A stretch of 64,000 nucleotides of DNA from Beijerinckiaceae bacterium (GTDB lineage: Bacteria; Pseudomonadota; Alphaproteobacteria; Rhizobiales; Beijerinckiaceae): NCBI GenBank assembly GCA_027532775.1, contig JAPZTO010000008.1, forward strand, positions 284,286-348,285, in the 5' to 3' direction. The translations under genes and the position numbers were made by a program. Below the pieces are notes generated by a model. That model was not told where the DNA came from. It was given only the letters and a program-made list of their open reading frames with translations, and ran no database searches. Every line of letters begins with the position of its first letter. The stretch's first letter is position 1. Positions 52,127-60,744 of this stretch are shown piece after piece.

Positions 52127-52567
52127 TCAGAGCTGCGAGATGCGCGGCCCGGCCTTCCGGGGCTCTGCCGGAGCAGGCACGGATTCCGGCGATCCATCCT
52201 CCGGGGATCCGGCCAGCCGGCTTTCCTGATGCGATTTCAGTTTCTGCCCGATCTCGACAATCGACCGGATGGCCGGCAGCAGGTCATGGCCGAGTTCGGT
52301 CAGGGCATATTCCACCGAAGGCGGGGAAGTGGGCAGCACATGCCGGCTGGCAACGCCGCTCTGCTCCAGTTCCCGCAGGCGCTGGGTCAGGACTTTCGAG
52401 GAAATGCCCGGCAGGTCGCCGCGCAGTTCCGAGAAGCGACGCGGCCCGCCGGAGAGATACCAGATGATGTTCGGCGTCCAGGCGCCGCCGATCAAGGCGA
52501 GGCAGGCCGTGAGCGGGCAGTTGGGCAGCGGCGCCGCCACCTGGTTCTTGCGCATCCTAAGGGCCAT
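52127..52567 (-). CDS. HxlR-type transcriptional regulator
   Basis: This encodes 146 residues, a winged-helix HxlR protein: 'CPLTACLALIGGAWTPNIIWYL', 'RFSELRGDLPGISSKVLTQRLRELE' (truncated here to family landmarks) and a ligand-free C-terminal tail rich in Pro/Ser. The first cysteine of 'NCPL' is the usual redox or electrophile sensor. It is divergent from the glutathione S-transferase gene, its probable target. AGGAGACC precedes the chosen ATG. Confidence 0.87.
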   Translation of the reverse strand: MALRMRKNQVAAPLPNCPLTACLALIGGAWTPNIIWYLSGGPRRFSELRGDLPGISSKVLTQRLRELEQSGVASRHVLPTSPPSVEYALTELGHDLLPAIRSIVEIGQKLKSHQESRLAGSPEDGSPESVPAPAEPRKAGPRISQL

Positions 52568-52688
52568 GCCGGTCTCCTGGTTACCGGATGGATACCTGAT
52601 TTTGCAGGTCACTACAAGTTACCCGGTTTCTATTGGTAACCAGAGCGGTTATGGAAAGCGCCATCCCAACCCCCTCAGGAGATCGCTG

Positions 52689-53297
52689 ATGAAGCTCTAT
52701 TTCTCACCCGGCGCGTGCTCGCTCTCGCCGCATATCGTGATCAACGAACTCAATCTGCCGGTGACGCTGCAGCGCGTCGACACGAAGACCAAGATTCTGG
52801 CTGGCGGCGGCGATTTTCATGCCGTCAATGCCAAGGGGCAGGTTCCGGTGCTCGAGCTGGATGACGGCACGCGGATCACGGAAGGCGCGGCGATCGTGCA
52901 GTTCCTCGCCGACCGGGAAGGCGCGCGCGAACTCGCACCGCAGCCGGGCACGGTGGCGCGGGCTCGGGTGCAGGAAATGCTGAACTTCGTCGCCTCCGAA
53001 TTGCACAAGGCTTTCGTGCCGCTCTTCGTGCCGACCAGTTCCGATGCCGAGAAGGAGGCCGCCCGCAAGGCTGTGTCGAAGCATCTCGATCATGTGGAGT
53101 CGCTCTTCGCCGATGGCCGCGACCATGTGACCAGCGCCGCTTTCACCGTGGCCGATGCCTATCTCTTCGTGGTCACGAACTGGACCGGTTTCGTGGGGAT
53201 GTCCCTCGATGCCTGGCCGCGCCTGAAGGCCTATATGGGGCGTGTCGCTGCCCGGCCGGCTGTCCAGTCTGCGCTCAAGGCAGAAGGCCTCGCCTGA
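52689..53297 (+). CDS. glutathione S-transferase
   Basis: This encodes 202 residues, beta-class: 'MKLYFSPGACSLSPHIVINE' includes the active-site C10 of bacterial beta GSTs, then 'AKGQVPVLELDDG' and 'ITEGAAIVQFLAD' bind glutathione. The C-terminal helical domain is intact ('FTVADAYLFVV'). It conjugates electrophiles to glutathione, and the divergent HxlR regulator suggests induction by an electrophile such as formaldehyde or a quinone. Confidence 0.93.
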   Translation: MKLYFSPGACSLSPHIVINELNLPVTLQRVDTKTKILAGGGDFHAVNAKGQVPVLELDDGTRITEGAAIVQFLADREGARELAPQPGTVARARVQEMLNFVASELHKAFVPLFVPTSSDAEKEAARKAVSKHLDHVESLFADGRDHVTSAAFTVADAYLFVVTNWTGFVGMSLDAWPRLKAYMGRVAARPAVQSALKAEGLA

Positions 53298-53345
53298 CCC
53301 TCATCCACACGCCTGCCGGCTGCGTAAGCCCGGCAGGAGTTCACG

Positions 53346-54662
53346 ATGACGGATTCACGCCATTTCGAGCCCGGCCGCGCGGCCGGGCTTCTTCGCCTTC
53401 AGACGTTCCTGCCCTCGGCAGGCCGGGATTATGCCAACCGGCGGAACAGCGATTTCGGGCCCGACCGGCGCGACAATGTCTCGGTGCTCTCGCCTTATTT
53501 GCGGCACCGGCTGGTGACCGAGGCGGAAGTTCTCGAGGCGGTTCTTGCCCGGCATTCGCCGGCTTCGGCCGAGAAATTCATCCAAGAAGTGCTCTGGCGC
53601 GCCTATTTCAAGGGCCATCTCGAGACCCGCCCGGAAATCTGGCCCCGGTATCGCGAGGCGCTTTCCGGGCAGGTCGCGGCTCTGGGCGAGAAGGGAGGCT
53701 TCCGCAAGGCCTACGAAGCCGCCCTTGCCGGCCGGACGGGCATCGATGCCTTCGATGCCTGGGTCAGCGAGCTGGAGGAGACCGGCTATCTCCATAACCA
53801 CGCCCGCATGTGGTTCGCCTCGATCTGGATCTTCACCCTGCGCCTGCCGTGGGAACTCGGGGCGGATTTCATGATCCGTCATCTTCTCGATGGCGACCCG
53901 GCCTCGAATACCTGCTCGTGGCGCTGGGTGGGCGGGCTTCACACCAGGGGCAAGACCTATCTCGCGCGGCCGGACAACATTGCCGGCTTCACCGGCGGGC
54001 GCTTCTCGCCGCGCGGCCTCGCGAAGGAGGCGCCTCCGCTCGACGAACCGCCGCTCCCCGCCGCCCGGCCACCCCGTGCGCCGCTTTCCGGTCCGGCCGA
54101 GGGTGTGACGGGCCTGCTCCTGACCGAGGAGGATCTGCACCCCGAGAGTCTCGGCCTAGATCGGCCCGGAATCCGCGCGATTGCTGGCGCCAGCGCGGTT
54201 GACGGGCGCTCACCGCTACCCGTCGCAGATGCCGTGCAGGCCTTCACCGAAGCGGCGTTGACGGATGGGCTCGACCGCGCCGCCCGGCATTGGGCCGTCG
54301 AGGCAACGCGTCTGCCGAGCCTGACGGCGGTTGCCCTCGGCGACTGGGCGCGGCGGCAGGGTCTTTCTCGGATCGTCACGGCCTATGCGCCGGTCGGCCC
54401 GGTGGCCGAGGCTTTGGCCGAAGCCGCCCCCGTGCTCGCCCGGCAGGGCATCGCTCTGGTGGAAGCCCGCCGCCCCTATGACGAGGCGTGCTGGCCGCAT
54501 GCCACGCGCGGCTTCTTCGCGCTGAAGGAGAAGATCCCCCGGATATTCGAAACGCTTGGCCTGCAAGCCGGGGCCTCTGGCCAGGGCGATCTCTTCGAAA
54601 CCGGAAGCAGCCCGGCGGGCGGGTTCGACCGCTTTGCGGGGAGTGCCGGTCAGGCCGGCTGA
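53346..54662 (+). CDS. photolyase/cryptochrome-like protein with reversed domain order
   Basis: This encodes 438 residues. Residues about 15-225 are the FAD-binding domain that normally ends a photolyase: 'FIQEVLWRAYFKG', 'TGYLHNHARMWFASIW' (146-161), 'DGDPASNTCSWRWVGG' (184-197). After a proline-rich linker (about 225-250) an alpha/beta domain follows with 'GLLLTEEDLHPESLGL' and 'SRIVTAYAPVGPVAEALAE', which resembles the N-terminal antenna domain. The protein thus looks circularly permuted. Whether it repairs DNA or senses light is unknown. Its 3' end overlaps the convergent next gene by 13 bases. Confidence 0.78.
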   Translation: MTDSRHFEPGRAAGLLRLQTFLPSAGRDYANRRNSDFGPDRRDNVSVLSPYLRHRLVTEAEVLEAVLARHSPASAEKFIQEVLWRAYFKGHLETRPEIWPRYREALSGQVAALGEKGGFRKAYEAALAGRTGIDAFDAWVSELEETGYLHNHARMWFASIWIFTLRLPWELGADFMIRHLLDGDPASNTCSWRWVGGLHTRGKTYLARPDNIAGFTGGRFSPRGLAKEAPPLDEPPLPAARPPRAPLSGPAEGVTGLLLTEEDLHPESLGLDRPGIRAIAGASAVDGRSPLPVADAVQAFTEAALTDGLDRAARHWAVEATRLPSLTAVALGDWARRQGLSRIVTAYAPVGPVAEALAEAAPVLARQGIALVEARRPYDEACWPHATRGFFALKEKIPRIFETLGLQAGASGQGDLFETGSSPAGGFDRFAGSAGQAG

Positions 54663-56755
54663 AGCACCTCCGCCGCGACGGGGCGGTTCAGCGCGCTGAA
54701 GGACCTTCCGGAGGCGATGAGTTCCGCCACGAGGCGGCAGGCCTCGAAGCCGGCGCCATCGCGCTGTGCGCTTGCCTCGATGGCGGACTGGATCACCCGG
54801 AGGCCGCGGGCATCCGCTTCCTGCATCGGCCCGCCGCGCCAGGCCGGGAAACCGTGGCCATGCACCATCAGCAGGTCGATCACTGCCGGCCGGGCCACGA
54901 TGCCGGCCTCGATCATCCGGCAGCCTTCATTGACCATGGCAGCAAGGACACGGAGCTGGATGGCATCCGCCGTGAAGGCCTGCCGCCGCCGGCCCGTCGA
55001 TGCCGCATGGGCGCGGATCAGCGCCTCGACGTCCGGATCGGACTCGCGCTGGCCGTTGCGATATCGATACCATCCCTTGCCGACCTTCTGGCCGAAATGC
55101 CCCCGCTCGCAGAGCTGGTCGAGGATCGGCACGTCACGCTCGCCCGGCGGGCGGGTTTCGGCCTGCCGCTTCCGCCGCGCCCAGGCAATGTCGAGGCCGG
55201 CCAGATCCTGCGCGGCGAAGGGGCCGATGGGCAGGCCGAAGGCTTCCAGCGCGCGGTCGATCTCGGCGGGGAGGGCGCCTTCTTCCAGCAGGAAATCACA
55301 TTGGGCTCGGAACCGCGCGACAATCCGGCCGCCGACAAGCCCCTCGGTAGCAAGGCAGGGGATGGCCATCCGGTCCATGCGATCGAGCAGGGCGAAGGCG
55401 GCGGCGAGGGTTTCGGGCCTTGTATGCCGGGTGCGGCCAAGCTCGACGATCCGCATGGCCGGGGCCGGGGCGAGGAAATGCATCGCGAGGTAACGGCCGG
55501 GATGGGAAAGCTGCCCGGCAAGGGCGGCGTGATCCGACATCGGCGAGGCGCTCGCCAGCAGGGCCTGCGGCGGCAGGATTTCCTCAAGCCGCTCGAACAG
55601 GTCGCGCTTGAGGGCGAGATCGTCGAAGACCGCCTCGATCACGAGGTCGCAGCTGGCGAGGGCCGCAAGATCGCCCTGGAAGGACAGGCGGGCGGCAATG
55701 TCCTGCCGGGCCGCTTCCGGAACGCGGCCAGACCGGATGCCCCGGGCGATCAGCGCGGCAACCCGCTCTCGCGCGGCCTGCAGCCCGCCCTCCGTAGTCT
55801 CGACCAGGGTGACGGCAAGCCCGCGTTCGGCCAGGGCCGCAGCGATGCCGGTGGCCGCCGAGCCCGAGCCGACAACGCCGATGCGGGCAAGAGCGCGGGG
55901 CCGGATTTCCGCGAGTTCCGGCCGCTTGCGCAGGGCCCGTTCGGCAAAGAAGAGATGGCGCAGCGCGCGGGACTGGTCCGAGGCGGTCAGCTCAAGGAAG
56001 GCCCGCCTTTCGGCCGCGCCCCCGATGGCATAGGGCGTTGTCAGCGTCTGGCCGACGAGTTCGATCGCGCGCAGGGGCGCGATGCGGTGCCGCGCTTCGC
56101 GGCGCACCCGCTCCACCATGGCCTCCCATTGGCCGGGTTCAGGCGGATTGGGCGGCCGCAGCGAAAGCCGGGGCTGCATCCGGCCGATCAGCGCCCGGGC
56201 TGCCGCCAGCGCAGCTTCGCGGATGTCGCCGTCGGTCACCTCGTCACAGAGGCCGAGAGCGAAGGCCTCCATCGCATCGATCACCCGCCCGGAGGCGATG
56301 AGATCCAGAGCGGCGGGGAGCCCGATCAGCCGGGGCAGGCGTTGCGTGCCGCCGGCTCCGGGCACGAGACCAAGGCGGATATCGGGCAGGCCGACCCGGC
56401 TCTGCCGCCCCATGATGCGGCGATGCGCGGCCAACCCGATCTCGCAGCCGGCGCCGAGCGCCGTGCCATGCCAGGCGACCACGACGGGCTTGGAGGCGGC
56501 CTCGATCCGGTCCACTACCTCGGCCATGCCGGGGTCACGCGGCTTCTGGCCAAGTTCGGTGAGGTCGATCCCGGTGACGAAGGTGCGGCCGCGCGCCAGG
56601 ATCACCATGGCGCCGATCTCGGGCTCGGAATCCGCCCGCGCGACGTGGTCAGCCAGTGCCCTGCGGATCGGCTGGGACATCGCATTCACCGGCGGGTTGT
56701 CGATCTCGAGGATCGCGACCCGGTCGATGTTGGTTCGGTGCACCTGTCCGCCCAT
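54650..56755 (-). CDS. fused enoyl-CoA hydratase / 3-hydroxyacyl-CoA dehydrogenase
   Basis: This encodes 701 residues, a FadB/FadJ-like fusion. The crotonase half is about 1-190 ('AWHGTALGAGCEIGLAAHRR', 'GLVPGAGGTQRLPRL') and the dehydrogenase half about 290-590 ('IGVVGSGSAATGIAAAL', 'LAMHFLAPAP'). It would hydrate enoyl-CoA and oxidise the hydroxyacyl-CoA with NAD. Two motif departures are seen: Asp in 'GLPDIRLG' where Glu is usual, and a missing third glycine in the Rossmann motif. The start was chosen at MGGQVHR. Codons 56809-56812 are alternatives without a better site. Confidence 0.88.
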   Translation of the reverse strand: MGGQVHRTNIDRVAILEIDNPPVNAMSQPIRRALADHVARADSEPEIGAMVILARGRTFVTGIDLTELGQKPRDPGMAEVVDRIEAASKPVVVAWHGTALGAGCEIGLAAHRRIMGRQSRVGLPDIRLGLVPGAGGTQRLPRLIGLPAALDLIASGRVIDAMEAFALGLCDEVTDGDIREAALAAARALIGRMQPRLSLRPPNPPEPGQWEAMVERVRREARHRIAPLRAIELVGQTLTTPYAIGGAAERRAFLELTASDQSRALRHLFFAERALRKRPELAEIRPRALARIGVVGSGSAATGIAAALAERGLAVTLVETTEGGLQAARERVAALIARGIRSGRVPEAARQDIAARLSFQGDLAALASCDLVIEAVFDDLALKRDLFERLEEILPPQALLASASPMSDHAALAGQLSHPGRYLAMHFLAPAPAMRIVELGRTRHTRPETLAAAFALLDRMDRMAIPCLATEGLVGGRIVARFRAQCDFLLEEGALPAEIDRALEAFGLPIGPFAAQDLAGLDIAWARRKRQAETRPPGERDVPILDQLCERGHFGQKVGKGWYRYRNGQRESDPDVEALIRAHAASTGRRRQAFTADAIQLRVLAAMVNEGCRMIEAGIVARPAVIDLLMVHGHGFPAWRGGPMQEADARGLRVIQSAIEASAQRDGAGFEACRLVAELIASGRSFSALNRPVAAEVLQPA

Positions 56756-57250
56756 CGCCCCCAGACCTTGGCCCCCAGACCCTTGGCGTCCGCACAGGAT
56801 GTGCTTCATCACAATGGCTGCGGATTCGGCGCGCGTCCATCAATGTTGTGATGATTAGCAGGGACAAACATTCGAGAGCGGCGCCCCGGGCCCCGGCCAG
56901 TCTGCGACACGCTGTCGCATCTTTGGCCGGGCTCTATTGTGCGCCGCACAATAGTTGACTCGTGCAAATGTATAGAGTGGCTGCTCGGGCAGGCTTTCCG
57001 CCAGCTGTCCATGTATAGCGCAGACGGGCGCTGCCGATTGCATCTGTTTGCACTGCACAATCAACGCGATGCAAGCGGATTGCATTTCGGAGGCCCTCTT
57101 TTCCTCTTGGCTATTAGACCTAGGTAGGGGAAGCCGGGGGGTGTTTAACAGGTTATTCATAAACCCGGGCAGGTGCGTCTTCGGGGGCGTGCCGGTTCTC
57201 ACGCTGGCTCCGGCCAGCTTCAGGGAAGAGAAACAAGGGGAGGTGGCGGA
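56756..57250. other. divergent regulatory region before the symporter genes
   Basis: This 495-bp region has no supported gene but is rich in palindromes. TGCGACA-CGC-TGTCGCA (56903-56919) and CTATTGTGC-GCC-GCACAATAG (56934-56954) are perfect inverted repeats. A further run of TGCA-containing sequence (57035-57090) precedes the symporter genes. It separates the hydratase/dehydrogenase gene from the divergent symporter. Confidence 0.6.
56903..56954. promoter_or_regulatory. two perfect inverted repeats, candidate operators
   Basis: A 7+7 repeat (TGCGACA, 3-base spacer, TGTCGCA) and a 9+9 repeat (CTATTGTGC, 3-base spacer, GCACAATAG) lie 14 bases apart in the divergent promoter region. Their different sequences suggest two regulators, or one regulator plus a promoter element. 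No regulator gene is adjacent. Confidence 0.55.
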
Positions 57251-57505
57251 ATGACGCCAGATACCGAGCAACATTGGGCTCGAACAAGGTCCCTCATGAT
57301 CCTCATGATGGCGCTGTGGGCCTTTTTCAGCTTCTTCGTCCATATGTTCGTCGTGCAATTGAATGCCATCAAGATCGCCGGGTTTCCGCTCGGCTTCTAC
57401 ATGGCCTCGCAGGGTTCGCTGATCATCTTCGTGGCGATGCTGTTCTGGTTCGCGAAAGCGCAGGACAGGATCGACCGCGAGACCGGCGTTGCCGAAGACG
57501 ATTGA
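57251..57505 (+). CDS. symporter small subunit (DUF4212-like)
   Basis: This encodes 84 residues with two membrane helices (about 17-38 and 45-67), 'MMALWAFFSFFVHMFVV' and 'GFPLGFYMASQGSLIIFVAM'. Such small proteins precede the VC_2705-type sodium:solute symporters and form their second subunit. The large subunit gene begins 10 bases after its stop. GGGGAGG lies about 8 bases before the ATG. Confidence 0.8.
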   Translation: MTPDTEQHWARTRSLMILMMALWAFFSFFVHMFVVQLNAIKIAGFPLGFYMASQGSLIIFVAMLFWFAKAQDRIDRETGVAEDD

Positions 57506-57515
57506 GGAGAAAAAA

Positions 57516-59513
57516 ATGGCAAACGCATCAGCTGACAAGGGCAGCTTCCTCAATAATCTCGGGCGCATCTATGCGCTCTACACTGGTGGGTTCTTCGGGT
57601 TCATCTTCCTCGTAGGCATCCTCGAGCAACTCGGTGTCGGCCAGAAGTATCTTGGCTACATGTTCATGGGTCTGACGATCCTCGTCTACGCCTTCATCGG
57701 CGTGGTCTCGCGCACCTCGGACGTGGGCGAATACTATGTGGCCGGCCGGACCGTCCCTGCCTTCTACAATGGCATGGCCACCGGCGCGGACTGGATGTCA
57801 GCGGCCTCGTTCATCGGCATGGCCGGCACGCTCTTCCTGCTCGGTTATGACGGTCTCGCCTTCGTTCTGGGCTGGACCGGCGGCTATGTGCTGGTGGCGG
57901 TGCTGATCGCGCCGTTCCTGCGCAAGTTCGGCGCCTATACCGTTCCGGACTTCCTGGCTGCACGGTATGGCGGCAACGCGGCGCGCCTCTGCGGCGTGAT
58001 CGTGCTGCTGGCCTGCTCCTTCACCTATGTGGTGGCGCAGATCTTCGGAACGGGCCTGATCGCGCAGCGCTTCCTCGACATGAACTTCGAGCTGGCCTGC
58101 TTTGTCGGCCTGATGGGCATTCTCGTGTGCTCGATGCTGGGCGGCATGAAGGCCGTGACCTGGACCCAGGTTGCGCAGTATATCGTTCTGATTGTCGCCT
58201 ACCTGATCCCCGTGGTCTGGATGTCGGCGAAAAAGTTCGGGATCCCGGTTCCGCAGTTCACCTATGGCCAGGCGCTTCAGCAGATCGCCACGCTCGAGCA
58301 GGAATTCGTCCAGAAGGGTCTCGCGGCGGCCAGCGCGCCGACGCATACGGCTCCGTTCACGCGCTATTCGCCCGCGAACTATTTCTGGCTGATCTTCTGC
58401 CTGATGGTTGGCACGGCTTCGCTGCCGCACGTGCTGATGCGTTATTTCACCACCCCGTCGGTGCGTGAAGCGCGTCAGTCGGTGGCCTGGTCGCTGCTGT
58501 TCATCTTCATCCTCTACTTCACGGCGCCGGCCTATGCGGCGTTCTCGAAGCTCGAGGTTTATTCCACCCTGATCGGCAAGAACGTCGCTGATCTGCCGGC
58601 CTGGGTGTTCAACTGGGGCAAGCTCGGGCTGATCACGATCTGCGGCAAGAGTGCTACCGCTGCCGCTGATGTCGTGGCGGCGTGCAAGGCGCTGCCAGGG
58701 CATGCTGGGCTTCTGCGACTGCAGGATTTTGTGATCAACACCGACGTGGTGGTGATCTCGACGCCTGAAATCGCGGGTCTGCCTTACGTCATCACGGGTC
58801 TCGTGGCCGCCGGTGGCCTTGCCGCCGCGCTCTCCACGGCGGACGGCCTGCTGCTCGCACTGGCCAACGCGCTCAGTCATGACATCTACTACAAGATGAT
58901 CAACCCGAACGCGCCGACCAAGCAGCGTCTCGTTATCAGCCGTGTCCTGCTGGTGGTCGTGGCGGTGTTGGCGGCCTGGACGGCATCGACGAGGCCTACG
59001 GACATCGTCGCCATGGTGGCCTGGGCGTTCAGCCTTGCCGCAGGCGGTCTGTTCCCGGCGCTCGTCCTTGGTGTCTGGTGGAAGCGCACAACCAAGCAGG
59101 GCGCGATTGCCGGCATCCTTGCCGGGTTCGGCGTGACCCTGTTCTACCTCGTGATCACCCGCTACTGGCCGCATATCGGGGTCCAGTATTTCGGGATGGT
59201 CTCGAACCTGAACCCGATCACCGGCGCGCCGCTGATCTCGCCCGAAGCCATGAAGGCTGCGCTGTCCAACCCCGCGCTGCTGGATGGCCCCGTCACGGCG
59301 GCCCATCCGCTCCAGAGCCGCGTGGGCTGGTTCAACATCAACAACATCTCGTCGGCGGCCTTTGGCCTCCCGGTGGGCTTTGTCGTGATGTACGTGGTCT
59401 CGCTGATGACGCCGGCTCCTTCCGCGGAGCTCCAGCGCTTCATCGACGAAGTCCGCAAGCCGCGCGGCAAGACGCTGATGGACGAGAAGGGCGGCCTCGT
59501 CGCTTCGCATTGA
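57516..59513 (+). CDS. sodium:solute symporter (acetate/ActP-like)
   Basis: This encodes 665 residues, SSS family, with 13-14 membrane helices. 'SDVGEYYVAGRTVPAFYNGMA' and 'GLVAAGGLAAALSTADGLLLA' are the VC_2705/ActP signatures. A soluble insert of about 50 residues (roughly 355-405) with two cysteines ('TICGKSATAAADVVAACKAL') sits between late helices. Probable solutes are short-chain monocarboxylates such as acetate or pyruvate, by family only. AGGAGA precedes the ATG, and a terminator follows. Confidence 0.9.
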   Translation: MANASADKGSFLNNLGRIYALYTGGFFGFIFLVGILEQLGVGQKYLGYMFMGLTILVYAFIGVVSRTSDVGEYYVAGRTVPAFYNGMATGADWMSAASFIGMAGTLFLLGYDGLAFVLGWTGGYVLVAVLIAPFLRKFGAYTVPDFLAARYGGNAARLCGVIVLLACSFTYVVAQIFGTGLIAQRFLDMNFELACFVGLMGILVCSMLGGMKAVTWTQVAQYIVLIVAYLIPVVWMSAKKFGIPVPQFTYGQALQQIATLEQEFVQKGLAAASAPTHTAPFTRYSPANYFWLIFCLMVGTASLPHVLMRYFTTPSVREARQSVAWSLLFIFILYFTAPAYAAFSKLEVYSTLIGKNVADLPAWVFNWGKLGLITICGKSATAAADVVAACKALPGHAGLLRLQDFVINTDVVVISTPEIAGLPYVITGLVAAGGLAAALSTADGLLLALANALSHDIYYKMINPNAPTKQRLVISRVLLVVVAVLAAWTASTRPTDIVAMVAWAFSLAAGGLFPALVLGVWWKRTTKQGAIAGILAGFGVTLFYLVITRYWPHIGVQYFGMVSNLNPITGAPLISPEAMKAALSNPALLDGPVTAAHPLQSRVGWFNINNISSAAFGLPVGFVVMYVVSLMTPAPSAELQRFIDEVRKPRGKTLMDEKGGLVASH

Positions 59514-59533
59514 AGCGGTTGAACCGAAAAACC

Positions 59534-59565
59534 GGGGGCGGGAGAGCAATCTCCCGCCCTTTCCC
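59534..59565 (+). terminator. rho-independent terminator after the symporter
   Basis: GGGCGGGAGA (59536-59545) pairs with TCTCCCGCCC (59550-59559) around GCAA and is followed by TTTCCCTT. Confidence 0.82.
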
Positions 59566-59631
59566 TTGACCGGCGGGGATCGACCGTCGCAGGTTGCGAC
59601 ACCCCACTCGAGAAGAACGGACAGGCGGCCG

Positions 59632-59934
59632 ATGGGCGGCGATATCAGCTTCTTTACCTTCACCGCACCGAACTACATCCTTGCGGCCCTGACCTACACG
59701 ATGCTCGGCCGTTTCGTTCTGTCGTTCCTGTTCGCGGACAAGCCGGACGTGGTGATCTACAAGGTCTTCGTCCAGATTACGGATCCGGTGGTCAAGGCCG
59801 TCCGGTTCGTGACGCCGGCCATGGTGCCGCTGCCGCTGGTGCTTGTGCTGTCGCTGTTCTGGCTGACGGCGGCACGCGTCGCCCTGTTCCTTGTCAACCG
59901 CGTGCTCGGCATCGGGCCGACCGGCATCACCTGA
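59632..59934 (+). CDS. small membrane protein, YggT-like
   Basis: This encodes 100 residues with two membrane segments (about 15-32 and 65-85) separated by a short loop, 'VVIYKVFVQITDPVVKAVRFVTP'. This spacing and the 'TDPVVK..R.V.P' loop resemble YggT/DUF (CCB3-like) membrane proteins. Function is unknown. It is followed after 10 bases by another small membrane protein gene. Without a search, the YggT label is tentative. Confidence 0.6.
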   Translation: MGGDISFFTFTAPNYILAALTYTMLGRFVLSFLFADKPDVVIYKVFVQITDPVVKAVRFVTPAMVPLPLVLVLSLFWLTAARVALFLVNRVLGIGPTGIT

Positions 59935-59944
59935 GGGAGATCCC

Positions 59945-60274
59945 ATGGAACGCGAAGTCCTGATGCAGCGTGACGGCATCCTTGTCGGGATTGCCGGCTT
60001 CTCCCTTGTCAACGGGATGCATGTCTCGCCGTGGTTCGACCCGATCTATATCCTGCTGCGGCCCTTCACCCCGACGCTGATTGTCGGGTCACCGTTGCTG
60101 ACCTTCTATTTCACGTCGTTGTTCATTTCGGTGATGAGCGTGGCTCTGGCCGGCGTTCCCGCCGCGATCTTCGAGCGACTGACCGGGCGCCAGCATAGCG
60201 ATACGAACTCGATGCTGATCTGGCTCGCCTTCGTGCTCCTCTTCGCCATTCCGGCGCTTGTCTTCCACACCTGA
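59945..60274 (+). CDS. small membrane protein, unknown
   Basis: This encodes 109 residues with about three membrane segments (roughly 12-28, 45-75 and 85-105). The family is unrecognised. 'FERLTGRQHSDTNSMLIWL' is the only charged loop of note. It lies 10 bases after the YggT-like gene, so it is cotranscribed. GGGAGA precedes the ATG. Confidence 0.65.
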   Translation: MEREVLMQRDGILVGIAGFSLVNGMHVSPWFDPIYILLRPFTPTLIVGSPLLTFYFTSLFISVMSVALAGVPAAIFERLTGRQHSDTNSMLIWLAFVLLFAIPALVFHT

Positions 60275-60369
60275 CAGGCGATCACTTTTCCGTTGGCCCG
60301 GCGCCCCTGTCTTGCGGTCGCCATCCGGGCAGGTATCCTTCCGATATCGTCCGAGCCGGGGAGCCATGG

Positions 60370-60738
60370 GTGGAGCAGCGTGTCCGGGAATTCGCCTTTC
60401 TCTCCGTGATGCGCGGATGTGGTTTCGGCATGATTGCGATCGTCATCACGATGCTCGCGCTCGCCAATCAACCGGACATGTCGCTCAAGTTTGGCGGGTT
60501 TTCCTTGTTGCTGATGAGCTTCATCCTCATCCTCAAGGCGGCGCGGGCGCATACCGTGCCTTTGCGCTCGACCGAGGTCTGGATCATGCTCCGTTCGGAT
60601 GATCGGCTCCCCGAAGCGGTGGCCTCGGGGATCATCCCCGAAGCACGGCGCGAGGCGTTTCTGGTCTATGCCTATCGCGCGGCCATTATGGCCGGGGTGC
60701 TGCTCGCGCTCGACATGCTGGTCATCGCCTTCCGCTGA
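60370..60738 (+). CDS. small membrane protein, unknown
   Basis: This encodes 122 residues with a GTG start (GGGGAG about 8 bases upstream). Two membrane hairpins lie near 15-50 and 98-118, with a conserved-looking loop 'RSTEVWIMLRSDDRLPEAVA' between. I do not recognise the family. It ends 6 bases before the convergent AcuI-like gene. Confidence 0.65.
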   Translation: MEQRVREFAFLSVMRGCGFGMIAIVITMLALANQPDMSLKFGGFSLLLMSFILILKAARAHTVPLRSTEVWIMLRSDDRLPEAVASGIIPEARREAFLVYAYRAAIMAGVLLALDMLVIAFR

Positions 60739-60744
60739 GGCGGG

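Noticed and set aside
57798..59663. Long minus-strand reading frame opposite the sodium symporter
   Set aside because: It has the same mirror-image composition, no recognised domains, and covers a well-supported gene and its terminator.
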